Source: Phoebastria nigripes (lineage: Eukaryota; Chordata; Aves; Procellariiformes; Diomedeidae). Taken from it: DNA of 64,000 bases. The stretch is from assembly GCA_035582835.1 (NCBI GenBank), contig JAYKAV010000500.1, positions 549,743 to 613,742 of the forward strand, read 5' to 3'. How positions within the stretch are numbered: the first letter of the stretch is position 1; each line of letters begins with the position of its first letter. Under the pieces are notes generated by a model. That model made no database searches, was not told the origin of the DNA, and saw only the letters and a list, made by a program, of their open reading frames with translations. Positions 49,384 to 63,539 of this stretch are shown one piece after another. A program made the position numbers and the translations under genes.

Positions 49384-51559
49384 TACGAGTCAGCAGAGCT
49401 GAGTTAAAGGTGATTCATTATCCCTTATCAGCTAAATTTTACTATACAGAGACATTCCTCCCCTTTCCCCTACATTGGGTAGGGCTTCTTGTCTCATCTC
49501 AACACTGAAAATACATGCTGTTTGGAAAGAGGAGTGGGAAGTAAGGTCACCTCATGATAAATATTTTGAATTATTTTCATTAACATGGAAAACAATCACA
49601 GCTCCTGCTTACCAACATAACTGAAAGGAAACATTTACAGCAGTTTAATATTCCACATACTTAAAGAGCTATACCTGCACTGTATTCCTCAATAAACACT
49701 ATACAGACATTGTTATTGTAAATGCCTGTTTACATTCCAGTAAAATTCTGTCGGCATGGTATCTGATTTATTGATGCTGTCAAAAGTCACAGGATTCCTG
49801 AAATGCCTCCTGAGACACAAAAATCAAAGTAGAAAGGAGATGCATGTTGCTGTGGTATCAGCTGTACCACATATGTTATGGACTAGATTTCCAGAAGCCT
49901 TCTGCATTTTCTGAAACAGAGCGCAGTGTCCCTCTTGAGAGCTGACCACTACTGCTTCACCAGGAGATGTAGCAGGCTCTTCTGTAAAATGGGGTGGTGC
50001 AGATGGAAGTGCTCTCAGAGCCACCGCTTGGTAACAGCAAGGTACCTTAGGGCTGCTCTCAGCCAACTCATTCCTCTGAAGGGGGTTCATGTAAATTTTG
50101 CATCTTATTTTAGACTTTTAGGCTACAGAAAGAGAAAACTTAGTACACAGTCAAGAAGCACAGCTTTTCAGAAAAATAATTACGATGATGAAGAAAGCCT
50201 CCAGGCATGTCCTAGATGAAAAGTGACATTCAGTCACTTAGTGCAAGCCATCAGAAGAGCTCCACAAGGTGCGCTGAGTACTCAAAGGGACTGAAACTAC
50301 AATAACCAAGCCTAAAAACATGTCATACTAAAACATCTAGTTTCTTTGCCTGTAAATTGAGATTCGTGTTAACCTTTCTCCACAGATCAATACTGAAATG
50401 TTTTACAATCTTTTGGTGACATNTCCTTTCGCTTTCAAAGCGTTTCATTCAGAACCAAAATTACATGTTCTGAAAGACTAAACAATTCCTGAAGAAGCCA
50501 GGCTTTTAAACGTTGAGGCAGATCATCAGTACAGCAGTGTATGTTCACATTCAGTTCTCACAGACAAGTGAGGACTTCAGAATACAGTATTTCCCTTATT
50601 CACAAGGCTCATCTGTTTTTAAAAGGCACTATATCCTGACTTGAGGACAAAAAAGCCTACAAAATGAAGTAATAACCAATAGTAAAAATTATATTCAGTT
50701 GAAATTGTATTCTTAATTTGAATTAATCGTTTCAGTTTGCAGTCTGAATATTTGTATTGGGTCTTCTCTTTAGGAACCTCTTACTATCCAAGATACTATC
50801 TCTGCAGCTGTAATTCAACAGTGTAATTACTCTCAATCCTTTTGATAAGCTGAGTAAGCCAAGACTATCAGGCTGCCTCAATGTTTTTGGGCAATTCCCA
50901 ATATTTTAAGATATCAGGCTTTTATGTAGCATTACAGTATCAGCATTCCAATGCAGCACTGTCAGTATTAGATAGGCAGTAAACATGAGAGACCTACTTT
51001 CAGTTTCCAAAGGACCACATTAGTGCTTTTTGCTACTGCATTGCAACAACAGGTACTTACTCATAAATACCTCTATCTGTTTCACAGCCAATGCTTCTCA
51101 GCATGCAATGCCCCATTCCACAGGCATGCTGTCTTTGTCCCTAGACATGAAATTTGGCATCGTCTATACCTGGAGTACATTTTGGTTGATACTGCCTACC
51201 AGGCAGCCCAGACTACTCCAATATTGAAAGATCAATTACATAATCATTCTATAAATCTGTGGAAATCCTTTATTTACTTTTTGATCACTGATGAAGTGTT
51301 GGCCAACACAACGCACACTACTATAGCAAATATATACTGTATCTATTGAGTCCACTAGAATTACCTACATTAAAAAATAGAATTAACTGATATTATACAA
51401 GAGTAGAGATGCCACTGATATTTAAGTTAACATCCACCCAGATTAATACTCCTCTACTGATAAATAATAGCACGCTATGACATACAGAATATGCCAGAAA
51501 TCATGTTGCAAATTAGCCAGTGTTCCCAGAGGTGAGTGGTTCTAGATGCCAACCAGTGC
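49384..51559. other. AT-rich non-coding DNA
   Basis: No gene or further repeat is recognised. Minus-strand donor-like sites occur at about 49,604 and 51,055, but no matching well-formed open exon was found for either. Confidence 0.45.
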
Positions 51560-51641
51560 ATCAGGCCAGAAACACTACTGTAAATGGACCTTTTCACCAC
51601 ATCAGGCCAGAAACACTACTGTAAATGGACCTTTTCACCAC
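51560..51641. repeat. Exact 41-bp tandem duplication
   Basis: Two identical 41-base units (51,560-51,600 and 51,601-51,641), each beginning 'atcaggccagaaacactact' and ending 'ccttttcaccac', abut with no intervening base. The unit is not low-complexity and is not seen elsewhere in the window. Absence of any divergence implies a recent slippage duplication or an assembly artefact. Confidence 0.97.
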
Positions 51642-51917
51642 AAAGCAGGTAACATGCCCTTTTAATTCAGCAGCTAGTGCGTGAATGGCACTGAAACTGG
51701 GATCCTGGAGAAGCACTGACATGATGAGTCTGAAAACAGCTTTTTTCCCCCTAACCTCAAGGTTAATTAATTTAACAGCATTTATCTTCAAATTTTAATT
51801 AGTGGAGATAGTATTACAGCTTCTAACTCTAATGGACTTCAGCTGCACACTGCCAATGCCTATGAGGACTTGGCTCACTGCACTAGCCTGGAGATGAGAA
51901 GACTAACTAGTACTTAC

Positions 51918-51959
51918 TAGTGGATGAATCGTGCTCTGTGGGGAGATCTCAACAGAATC
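51918..51959 (-). other. Candidate 42-nt exon (minus strand)
   Basis: On the minus strand the acceptor 'cctatttttcacactccag' and donor CACTA|gtaagta bracket 42 bases, a multiple of three. The main frame reads DSVEISPQSTIHPL; a second frame is open and the third has a stop. Strand agrees with NR6A1, but the peptide is not part of any NR6A1 sequence I know. It may be an alternative exon or a chance pairing. Confidence 0.28.
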
Positions 51960-54900
51960 CTGGAGTGTGAAAAATAGGTGTAAGCACTACACATTGAAAC
52001 ATGTTTCCTCCTTGTTACCAGATGTACACAGAAAGACTGAATCATCCAAATCAACCACTGAATGTATAATCAAAATTAAAACAGCAGTAGAGGGGAAAAG
52101 GCTTTACAACTGCCTAGGTACACTACATTCCTATAACGCTCAATTTTGAAATGAGATGGTTGGGTTGCAGCAGATATGCTCACTATCATATAAAAGCTAC
52201 TGTTTGCATTCTGTATTTAAACCTACAAGTGTTATGGTTCAGCAGGTGGAAGTGACATGTTTTAGAAATATGATATAATCTGTATTGTATAAATTAATCA
52301 CCAGAGCTGTAGCTCTCACTGCACATCACATGAAGACCNAATCAATGAATGAGCTTACCATTTAAGTTGTCAGTGTGGGTATAGCTGTGGTTGTTGCTCT
52401 TTCATTTTTGCAAGGTCTTCTTTTCCTACAGGCCACCTGAAAGTGTTTTGTGGCTCATGCTGATGACTGCAATAAATGACCTGTCCTTCAGAGGCAGAGG
52501 GATCAACCTGGAGTTTCCCATGCCTGTGGGATGCCCAGTGACCAGGGCAGGCGCTTCCAGGCTGGGGGCAATGCTGCAGCGAGAGCAGTCGCTCTGCTTT
52601 GAGCAGATACGAGACAGCACTGCGCACCACAGCTCCTCTGAGCTCCTGTCAGTCGGACCAGCACACACCCTAAACTTCTTCCTGAAAACAGATATAAAAA
52701 TGGCTGGTACACTGCAACTTTACAGTTACCTGGACCCAGACAGCAGTCACAGCTTGCCATGACTATAATGCCTGCTATGGAATATAAGAGTTTTATACCC
52801 TGTTAAAAATGTTTTCCTTCCATTATTGATTCAAGCGTCTTGCTCATGAAATTCAGTGATCTACAGCCTTCCAGTCTCATTGAGTACCTCCCTTTCAGCC
52901 CTACCAATACCAGTACCTTGGGTTTTGTTGGAGTGAAAAGCTTACATTAGGCATTTGGCCTCCCAGGGATGGGGATTACATACAGGCAAGAATCAAGGGA
53001 AATTTGATTCTTTCTCCCCACCTACCTCTCTGCCTACTGTCTACCATGTTTGCAAACCGTATTAGCTCCTGCTGCTTGCAATTCCAGAAACACTTCCCTT
53101 TCTCTTTGGGGCTTATTCCAGCCACATCTGTCTACTGCTATAATCTCATTTTGCAGGATGCCACATCTCTTATTAGCTTTTAATTGTGGTAATACACATC
53201 TAAGGATCTTAAAAAGCACATCAGAAACTGTTTGACAGCTAGAAAATATTCTTCAGGATAGAAGCATCATTCCTAACACTTGGATATTTGTCTCCACTCG
53301 TACTAGAAAATTACCTTAAACACAGGAAAAATGCCTGCATTTTTAAAGGAAGCTCCCGTTCTTCTCAATGGGAAAATCATTTTGGAGAGAATTTAGTATA
53401 CACTGTTGCTCTGAAGAGCAATCTGAAATTTTAATTCTAATTTAATCTAACTTTATAAAAATAATACAGGAATTCATGTTTTGCCAGTTTCCATGAAAAG
53501 GCAGTGTACAATTTTGGTTTTTTTAATCTCAGGTTTTAAGACATATGAGTACAATATAATTCTAAAATAATTGTTACATACATTGCTAAGGGAAATCTAT
53601 TTATATTCTTCCTTTTGAAGCTGAGTAATCTACTAGGTGAGCAAACAAAAATGTTTAGAGATCAGCATTTTATACATTTTTTTCAAAACCAGGGTAAACA
53701 TTCAGTAGTGTGATTTACCATTCAGTTTATTTATGCAGCAGCAAGAATGCAGCTTAAAGGAATTAGCTCGTCAGTAAATCATCTCCCACTGTACTGACAG
53801 CTGGAGATGTAAGTGTATCAGTATCTCCCCTTCTGTACATGCATACAAGTTGTTCACCATCCACTTCAGGAAAGTCAGACCCTGCTCAAGAGCAGACTGC
53901 CATCCCCTGGGTGCAGCCTCTGCCCATCCCTCCCTGGGCCGCCTGCACCGCCACTCTTCAGCCATCTCCCCCAGGTCTACCCCGACACCCAAAGCCCCAC
54001 TGGGCCAGCACACCCACGGCAGCCACCCTTCAGCTGCTACCCAACAGCAAGCAGGAGCATGCAAAGCTAGAGTGTACACACTTCATCAGTGAGCCACTTA
54101 AAAACAAATTATCACCGAAGCCGAGGAGCTACTGCTTGTGGTAAGGTGCTTGTGCTCTCTCCTGAAAGCCTCGATGTGCTGAAGCACAAAACAAGCACTA
54201 CAGAAAGCCAGTGATTTCAATGGGCAGTGAATCAAATTAAAAGAAGTCAAGCAACATTTTATTTGAGGGGCAATTCAGGCTGATGCTAGTCTTGTGTGTG
54301 GGTGAGGAAAGAGATTCAGTACTTCATTGTATCTGCTGGGGATCCACGTGAGCCTTCCAGCTACCTGACCTGGAGCATGCTCATCTGCAAAGCTTCTCAG
54401 TGCAGGGAGAGTACACTTCAGCGATTAGAGTCACAACAAATATTAACATGCTTTTAAAGTTGTAGCTTAATTTTTAATCCCTGTGCTAAGAACCATCAAG
54501 GGCTTGTATTCCTGTTGCTCTGCAGGTGGATGTTGCAGCACCCACACAGCGCAGAAATCCTTGGGAAGGCATCACTCAGTGCTATCATTAGGACTGCTCC
54601 CTCTCTACAAGGCCATGGCATTAATGGGACATGACCCATGGGTCAGTCTTTGAGGCTTCAGACCAGCCAATGCAGGACAAGACACAGGCATGGCAATTAA
54701 CTACTATACATACACCCTCAAGAATATATAGTCATACTTTGTTTCTTGACAGTATCCTCAGCTTTAAACAAGGAACAGAACAAGTTGCTGCAGATAACCG
54801 GCATAGTTTCAGTTCAGACGTCTCCATTGAATTAATAAAAAAGTAAAAAAAATCCATGAAACAAAGTGGCAGATAAGTGCCCAGCAGCTCTGCCAGCTTC

Positions 54901-55995
54901 CAGCAGTGATTTAGCCTCCCCTCACTTACTCCATTCCCACAGCACTCGCCAAGCTCGCACCGTGAGGTGGACAACTCCTGCCTCCCTTTGCAAGGCTCTG
55001 CGCAGCAGAAGCAGGGCAGAAGTCCACCACAGCCCACATTTGTCCTGATATTACTTCTCTGGCAACTGTCTCAACGCTTGACATCTTCATACTTACAAAA
55101 CCAGAGACACTTGAGTTCTCGCCTCGTATGTTAATTAGAAATTAATCACTCTAAAAATCAGAATAAGATCACTCCCACCTAGGCACTCCCCGCTGTTCAT
55201 CACTGTCGCATTTCACAGATGGCCGTGTTCTGCTTGGCCAGCGGTGTGGGGTAAGGCTGGTCATTTGAGCACGAGCCTACTGCACCCCCACCCCAGCCAC
55301 AAACCGCGGCCAAGCTTGAAAACATCTTACTCTACTGAAAAAAATAATAATCCCAGTGTGACCTGATCTTTAGCGGACTGAATAAGATGAGAATGGCTCT
55401 AGCACTGCCCTGGCGCTCTGGAGAAGGCCAAGCTGCACAAGGCAAGCCTGGGAACCCCTACAGCAGGAGCTTCCAGCACACTTAAGCCAGCTCCACCCCA
55501 GATTTCACTTAAGCTTAGTTCATGCAAACCCTCCATTTTTAAGCTATGGATACTTAAGTGGATATAAACCTCCTAGATACAGGAGAGACAGGTATATACA
55601 TTATGCCTTACCCCTAGCAGTTTATCATTCTATGAGCTACAGGGTGTTACCTTCCTTACTGACAAATAGGACAACTTTTATATGAAAAAGTTTCAAAATT
55701 CCTAATAATCAAGGCTCTACCCAAAAAGCAATAGCTCAAAAAGAGTCTGAGAAAGAGGGTTTCAACATCATTTTAGACCAGACTGGTACGGAACTAATAA
55801 AAAACCTCAAAGACACCACCAGCTCCATAAGAAAGCTGCAGAGCTGGAATAACCCCTTTTCAGAGCAACAGCCTGCAGTAATGATACTCTCTTGACAGTA
55901 GAGCTGAAGCTGTTTAAATTCATACACTTACAGAATGACAAGTAACTCTGTGCCTTCACTGACTATGAAAAAAGGAGTTTGTTTTTAAAAACAGA
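51960..55995. other. AT-rich DNA with two GC-richer islets
   Basis: No gene is recognised. GC-richer islets at about 52,430-52,760 and 53,880-54,060 hold open frames on both strands (123 and 102 codons at most) with no recognisable domains. They are not called as genes. They may be old, unidentified retroelement fragments. Confidence 0.4.
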
Positions 55996-56025
55996 TAATG
56001 AGAAATCCAGCTGGATTTCTCATTA
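55996..56025. repeat. Perfect 30-bp palindrome
   Basis: 'taatgagaaatccag' is followed directly by its exact reverse complement 'ctggatttctcatta' with no spacer. It could extrude as a short cruciform or bind a dimeric factor. No known site is recognised. Confidence 0.97.
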
Positions 56026-59000
56026 AGTAGGGTAAGCCATTATAGTAAGTCTCTAAAAAAATTAAATTTCCAAGCAGTTAGGTGTGCGTATGCAGTTTTA
56101 TTCTCTGGTTATTTCTACATATAGCCCATTTTACTTTTTTTAGAGAGATACTTGCAGCCATTCCACATGGCCATTTTGCACCTCAACTGCATTCTGATTA
56201 TTTCTGATCTTCAGTGTTCATCCAAGGCTGCCATGAAACATTTTACCAAACAGCACAGTACAGCGTTGTACCTAACCTCTTTTGCAATGGAGAAAAGTAA
56301 TAAATTTACTTCAAGACAGCTTTAGATTCAAGGTCATTTCAAAGCTTTTAATTACTAACTGGGATTTTGTCCTCAGCATTTAAGAGCAGCTGGCAATCTT
56401 ATTCATTATTAACTGTTACACACATGCATTGCAGACAAACCATTTTTAATACCTGAGGCAACCATAGCAGGGCTTGCTGGCTCACCTCTGGCTCCTGCCA
56501 GCTATATCCACATGCTCTGAGACTTGCTATGCCCAATAAACCACCCCAGTGTGTCGTTTAAAGATGCATATTAAACACCAGGATTTGACAAACTTAAAAA
56601 AGTCAAGAGTATTTCTGATGCAGCATTTCTCAAGTTTTAAGGGTTAGAAATGCTCTTTCTCAGCACATACAGGATGCACTGGAACAGTAACTGTTATTCC
56701 TAAGGTGTTTTGCAGAAGACAGCTAAATGCCAGGAAAATGCACTTAATCTTTGTCACTGAAGTCTTGACTCATCCCTTCCATGAAGGCAGCACAGAGGAG
56801 GCTGGCCGCTCCACCCCAGCCCCATGGGCCATGCCTGTTGAGGTAGGCTGCCTGTGCTTGAAGCCAGGCTGGGGCTCCCGCTCAGCTGTCCCCAGGCACT
56901 GGGGACCCCAAGAAGCCTCTGCCCCCCCGGCCACCCCCTGGCCATGCCCCGAGGAGCAGCAGCCACCAGCCCGGCTCTCCCAGCCGGAGGCGAAGCCCCG
57001 CGATGGAGGGTGTGCACAAAAGGCTCTGGCCACGGAGGATTTTGGCCTCCCACCACTGGGGAAAAACTGGCACTTTACTGGGTATGTTTGTGGAGGAGTA
57101 AAGTGCTAGACTTTTTAGAGTTACAACATTTGTTTCACATTTCTGTAGCTCCTGAAATAGAAAAGNAAAACACACACGGCACTCNAACCACGCAGCCAAG
57201 CCTGTGTCAAACCCTCCGACTACACAGGCATTAAACCAGAGAGGAGCACCGGAACCAGCACCCAGAAACACCTCTGCNAGCCAGCAGCCGACCCAGGGTT
57301 AGCACTGCCTCTGCAATTACCCACGGCTACCCGAGCCACGCTTAGACCAGGCATCAGCAGAGCAACACTAAGCCAGAGCTCACTAGGGCTATTAGCTCAA
57401 TGCCTCTTATTTCCTACGAGGCATGCAAGAGATGTTTTCCTGGTGAAGAAATTCTAGCAATCTACTTGCCAATTATTTTACCATAAGTATTACGGCATTT
57501 CTTATGTAATAGCTATTGCAGAGGTTTCCATAGAAAGAACAAAGTTATAAAGAACTCTTGTTCCAATTTATAGCATCTTACTGGAAAATAAGAATTCAAA
57601 TAACCCCTATCCGCTTGCTACAATAAAATTTCCTACAGATGTTGACAACTGTTTACTTATTATTGGGCAACCTATATATATATATTTTTTTAGCATAAGT
57701 TAAAGATAGGAAAAGAGGACAAGCATCCAGAGGTGCATTTCTTCCCCAGTATCAGTTTGCAATACAACCTATTTCAAACTTAAGTTGTTTCATTAAGAAA
57801 GTACAAAATTTTAAAATTCTGATCCTCTAGAGAAAAATACCATGCTGCTGTACTTGCTGCTTATAGAACACAGAGGATTGGGAACAGGAGACGAAACCTT
57901 CACCTATCAGCTACAGAAAGGCAAAGAAAAAAATCTCGAAGCAAAACATAGCTCAACTTCATCACTGGGAACAAAATCTTTAGTTCAAGCTTAGGTTGCC
58001 TATACAAGATTAAACCCTTTTCTTCACCAATTGTCTTTTACAAAAGACGGAGTCCTTCATACCAAGGGTGTAAGTTACTACTTGTGAATAAGCACAAACA
58101 CAACACTTTTACTCTGTCAACATGAAGGAACATTTTTGGTAGGGCCAGCAATCCCCATTTCCCACATTGTGTGATTGATTACACTCTACCCCTTAGAAGA
58201 GTTGATTGGTTTCCTGGTGCCAGGAAAATGATTGATGAATATTTCAAGACATGGGCCTCTCTTCCCGCTGGGTGTCCTTTTCACATGTCTCCAATGGGCC
58301 TGGGGATTTTTTTCAAGACTAGGAAGTGTCATTTTTATGGATATCATCCTGTGATAGGGACAGTTCACTGAGCAGAGGCGCTATGTAAATCAAAGTGAAA
58401 TACTAAAGGTCAGCTCAAGTGTTAAGGTGACAGACCCATACAGTACGTATCAGGTAAGCAGGAAAATAGAAGTGGGCAAAGAAAAGCTTCACAAAGCCAG
58501 CAAGCAAAGCAGGAGGCACTGAGTAACTACACTGTTAGCTTGCTACTGCGAATTGGTAGTAGCAACACTGGCACCAAATGCATGTTTCCTCAGTTTTCTT
58601 CCATTTTGTAAAACACTGCAATGGGCCCATCAGACCCATTCTGGTGGGAACTTGGGTTTCTTCTCTTTAGACACACGTGCACTTTCAAGAAAAAACAAAC
58701 TTTAAAGCTCAGAAGAGCATTCTGGCTGGCAAGCACCAACTAAGAATTTCTAATGAAGCAGCAATGATGAGGCTAAGCTATGATTTCCCAGTTTGCACGC
58801 TGGATCAGTGTCAGAGTTTTATGAATCTTCAAACTCATATCCAAGCATCTTAGTCAGCACACTTCATTTAAAATCAAATGATATAATTAATAGAATACCA
58901 GTTAGTTTTCACGGACATTCAAGAAAGTTGATTAATCTGACACCACAAAAAAGTGACCCAAATCAGTGTTTCATCACAAGACTGCAAGCTGCAGGAGAGG

Positions 59001-62000
59001 ATCACAAAACATCAGAGCTCTACCACAACAGCTATAATTTCAACTAGTTCATACAATGCTACCAGGAAAAGCTCTTCCTGCTACCAGTTCTAGCTTTGCT
59101 GCTGTGTAGAGAAGACTCAAGCCTTCATGACCATTATACAGGTGCTTTAAGCAAATACATCAGTGTGCTGACAAACTGGTATGGAACTGCAGCAGCGAAG
59201 TACAGCTCAGTTGTACCGGTCAGGGAGAAAGCACCCTTCCCCACCCCTGCCAAAGAATACCACCTTGACAGAGCCTGCTTGGAAGAAGCTGGATGCTAAA
59301 GTCTGTGTTTGGAATTAATCCACCCCCAAAAAATACCTTTGGTGTATATAAGCACACAGAAACTACCTCAACAAGTCTGGGAGACTCCCACAAATAAGGT
59401 ATAGTCATATGCAAAGATCATCAAAACCAAATTACTTTAGTATCCAAACCACTCAGTCGGTGTGGGCTGAGCAAAGCGACCCCAGCCCCTGCTGAACTGA
59501 CACCCTGATACAACTCTGGAAAAAACCTACCTTAAATCAAGCCCTGAGCTTACATTCTGCTGCAAAATAAGCCAAGATCTCAGCTGGACTGCTACCCACC
59601 TTAAACCAAAGCCCCAGTAACCGAGACGCCATATTACGTTAAGTTATTTGCAGGTAAGAATAATCACTGCTTGTGATCCACAGAAAGGGCATTTCTTCAC
59701 AGCTGCTGATAGAACATGCACAGGACAGAGTCTCCTGGCGAAAGCATACACAAGACATCTGAAGTAACAATATACTTAGGAATAATTCTTAGCAAGTATT
59801 GCCAAACAACATAAAAACATCAAGTTACAGCTGTGAGACTGAATGAAGAGATTTTTTGGAGGACAAGTTGGTGTTTGGTAGAACTTCCAGAGACCAGAAG
59901 TTCTTTTCAAATTTTTTACTACAACCGTGACAGCCATCATTTAATCACTTGGCTTCATGATCTGAGGGCTCCAAAACAATTCCCACAGATAAACCCCGTG
60001 CTTCTCAGTAGTGCCAGAGTCAGCATCAACTAAGTAGAAGAAACCCTAACATTTATAGGAGCACTGTGCTCATTTAGTTTCAGAGAGAGTACACCCACTA
60101 ACCGGTTCGTTAACAGTACACAGAATCCACCACGCTGACCTGAGCACAACGTACACCTTTAGAAATACGTACCACCACTGCAATTCATATCTCCTGCTGG
60201 AATAGCTGATGTGGTTTTATATGACAAGAGAATTTTGAGATTCAGTCCCAAGGGATTCACAATTCCACATTATATTTCCATGAAAAATATTCAGGGTTTT
60301 CATCAAGTTTCAGCTGAGAGGTATTTCCAGACAAGGACATCACAGCAGTTTGCAGTCAGCCTGGCATTAGAGCCTTGGTGAATTTATCAGTTTTTTTTCT
60401 GATGCACCCACAAGCGGAAAAAGGGCTTAAAAAAATTAATCCTTCGCACTGACCAGACATTTCTCTAAGTTTAAATTTCACCACCTATACAAGCCTATAA
60501 CTGGGATGATTAGGCAACGGGAGGTAGACATGTAACTTATGCTCTCTGAAGGACACGGGGTCCACCCTTTGTAAATGAAACCTCCTTATCAAAGAGCTGG
60601 AGTAGAATTAAGATACTCCAGACATATACTGCTTTCAAGATAAGTTATTGGTAATTATTTACCAATAAAGAACTTCAGTGAAGCTAGCCTATCGGCAGTG
60701 TATTTCCTCTTTCTAACAAAACCTGTACAGAATCATTTTTATCAACATATACAATCGGAAGTCTTCTAATTAGGTAATTAGAACTGTAATAATTAAGACT
60801 AAAGCTAAACCTCGAAGGGTCCTCCTGTCCCCCAACTTCCCTTTCTCAATTAACTCTGCAAAGTGATAACCACTCTGGCTTAAAGGCTAAAAAAAGGAAA
60901 GGATCAAAAGGCTAGTTTAATACAGCTGGAGGGAAAGAATGCATTTCAGCTCACCAGCAACCATCTGATGAAACCCTGGGCCAATTCTTTATGTAAATTA
61001 CTTAATTAGAATTACCAGATTACACTGCTGAAGGCTTTATTTAAATAGGCAGTTTATCAACAGGATAAACTGTGCTCTCATTCTCAGAGAATGCTAGTGT
61101 AAATGCATTTGTTCAAAGCTACCACCATGTGAGAGTTGAACAGTAATTTAATAAACCACTTGCACATTCCCCCCCACCAGAAAAAGATATCACAAATGAC
61201 TTGCCAGAGACAGGACAGAAAGATGACTATTGCTTCCCAACGATCAAGAAATAGTCTCCTAGATGGAAAAGTTCCCTCATTTTCTATAATACAGTATCTT
61301 TATACTGTTTTATAGCAAAGCAGGGAAAAAATCCTGTTGTTGCAGTGTCACATCACATACTGCATCTGCTGAACATACATTGCTAGTCCTGTTTTTAGTA
61401 CAAAAAGGCATGCATAAACCCATTTTCCTGATTAATGATCTACAGAAGCCATCAATACCAAATTCCAGCTTTACAACAGGAGGTATTTTTCCATCTTACC
61501 ATCAAATCAAATCATAACAAAGGAATTAAGTTCTTCCTAAATTACAAGTCTTATTTCCCATCATAGACCCAAGCTCAGAATTCTATTCTTTATTATTGTC
61601 TCTTATTATTTACAAAAGCAAGAGCCGTCCACATTCAACAAGCCAATACTGAGTCAAAATAACACTGTAGCTTCTTGTTTATTCAGAGACATTTGACTTC
61701 AGCAGCATTGCCATTCGACAACTCAATTTGTTTTTCTTCCTAAATCTTCAAAGAAATGTTTATAGCAAGTAAACTAAGACCTAACTATATCAATGAAATA
61801 GTCTTTGTTAAGCAAAGGCTTATCTCATCAGATGCAAAGCAATCAAGCATAAAGAACCACTAAAAATGTCAGTGTGTGCCAGTAAAGTTTGAGCGCGCTG
61901 TGGAAGAGGGAAGGGATGCAACTAATGGGATTTTTCTTTGAAAACTTTACATTCTCTGTGCTCTTACAACTTTCTTCTTCTCTCTGGTGTGAGGTTCATC

Positions 62001-62628
62001 CAGATTAGTAACCTACCTATCTGAAACTCTGATAATTTTAAGGGAACACAAAATTCAAGTAGTTTCTTGATACTTAAATCTGTCTTCCAAGACCATACCA
62101 CACAACAAAGTGTCCAAAGTTACCTTAATTCTAGATAACCTGCTTTATTGCTATTTTAGTTAAAACATAAAATAATTAAAACTGTGTAAAAGCTATCGTG
62201 TTTCATTTCACAGAGGAAAAAGATGCTAACTGAAGCTATAGGGAAACTGGTCTTAAATGGGACCCTGTTGAGAAATAATTGCTAGTAGTGCAGGAAAAAT
62301 AAATGCCCTAATGAAGTTATTTTTTAAAAGAATTCATTTTATTCATTGCCATCGATTTGCTCGATGGAAGGGGATGTACTCTAATTGGTAAGGGAAAACC
62401 ATCAACTTATATTCTAAGAATGTCAAATGCCCCCTCAAATAATGAGGCTGTAATTTACCATAACTGCTGAAATGAAATCATGTAACTGCATTTCAAAGTT
62501 ATTCTGAGGCTTCTTTCACCAAAGACACCAATAAACTTGCGGCAGTTTACTCGGGGTTAACACAGAAGCCACGTGCAGAGCTTAAGTTCATGAATGATTT
62601 TAACCTAGCCACCAAGAATATAATCCTA
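56026..62628. other. AT-rich non-coding DNA with one GC-rich islet
   Basis: No gene is recognised. A GC-rich islet at about 56,780-57,060 carries overlapping proline- and glycine-rich frames on both strands (100-134 codons), typical of chance frames in GC-rich DNA. A short TA run lies near 57,672. The rest is simple AT-rich sequence, inferred to be NR6A1 intron on the minus strand. Confidence 0.45.
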
Positions 62629-62712
62629 CTTTTTTTTTTAATATGTCTCTCTCTCTCTCTATATATATATCTTCTCTCTATATATATGTATCTTCTGTGT
62701 ATCTATATGTAC
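62629..62712. repeat. Compound microsatellite (T, CT, TA units)
   Basis: A T tract is followed by repeated CT and TA units ('tctctctctctctatatata' and a second 'ctctatatatatgta' block). It is simple-sequence DNA, probably variable in length. Confidence 0.9.
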
Positions 62713-63539
62713 GTCATACAATTTTAACTGTTTCCAGAAAGAGTGAAGATGCTGTACTTCAAGGTATCAAAAGTGCTATGAATCTTCCTTAAAAAGAGAA
62801 AATGTTAGAGACTCTTCATTTTCCATTACCATTTGCAGATATTTTATAAGCCAACACAGTAACAAGCCAATCTTTTCTGCTCCTCCCCCGGCCGCTGTAG
62901 GCTTTAGAAAGACTGAAGGTCAAGCAATGTCTCAACACCGTGCCAGTATTTCACAGTTTTTTAAGGCGAAGTAGTAAAAAGTTGTTACATCATCCATTCA
63001 AAAGTCTAACTGCAGCCACAGGTACAACGTCTATCACATGAAATAGCTAAGCAAGACACACAACTAAATCTTAAAACCAATCTGATGAATCAAGAGATTT
63101 GCCCAAAATGCCACATTTCTGTGGGAAAAATAGTTAGTGCAGACAAAGTGTTAGTATTGTTGCATTTTTAAGGCCACCAAAGGAACAGACACTTCCCAAA
63201 TTGAGTCAGAAAGTTCAAAAAGTACTAAGGATGAAAAGTATCATCTAATTAAGAGAGGAATAAAATGTTTCTAGCAGCCTCACAAAGGGACACAATTCAA
63301 AACTACACTTCAGGGTAATTACAGAAATACCCATTTCTGTAACTGCCAGCACTGCCATATTTTGGTAGCGCTCGTATCTAGCAAACGCCAGTGATGTTGC
63401 CTGATAAGGAGCCTCTTTTGTCTGAGGAAATCCTTTGTAGAAAAGAGTACCTTAAGATGGTAAAACGCAATTGTAAACCATAAAAATTGGCAGGGACATT
63501 CAAGTGCAGATGCAGCATCTGCATACTGGAAGTGTAAAC

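Noticed and set aside
51023..51349. Plus-strand 108-codon frame beside a strong minus-strand donor at about 51,055
   Set aside because: No open minus-strand exon with an acceptable acceptor fits that donor, and the plus-strand peptide has no recognisable features.
56754..57109. Overlapping 87-134 codon frames on both strands in a GC-rich islet
   Set aside because: Proline/glycine-rich chance frames on opposite strands with no splice or homology support.
2455..57277. Isolated single N bases throughout
   Set aside because: Taken as consensus ambiguities or heterozygous calls in the assembly, not as biological signal.
58404..58452. Possible plus-strand exon ending at CAG|gtaagc (about 58,453)
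   Set aside because: The donor is good, but the only acceptor upstream has no pyrimidine tract.
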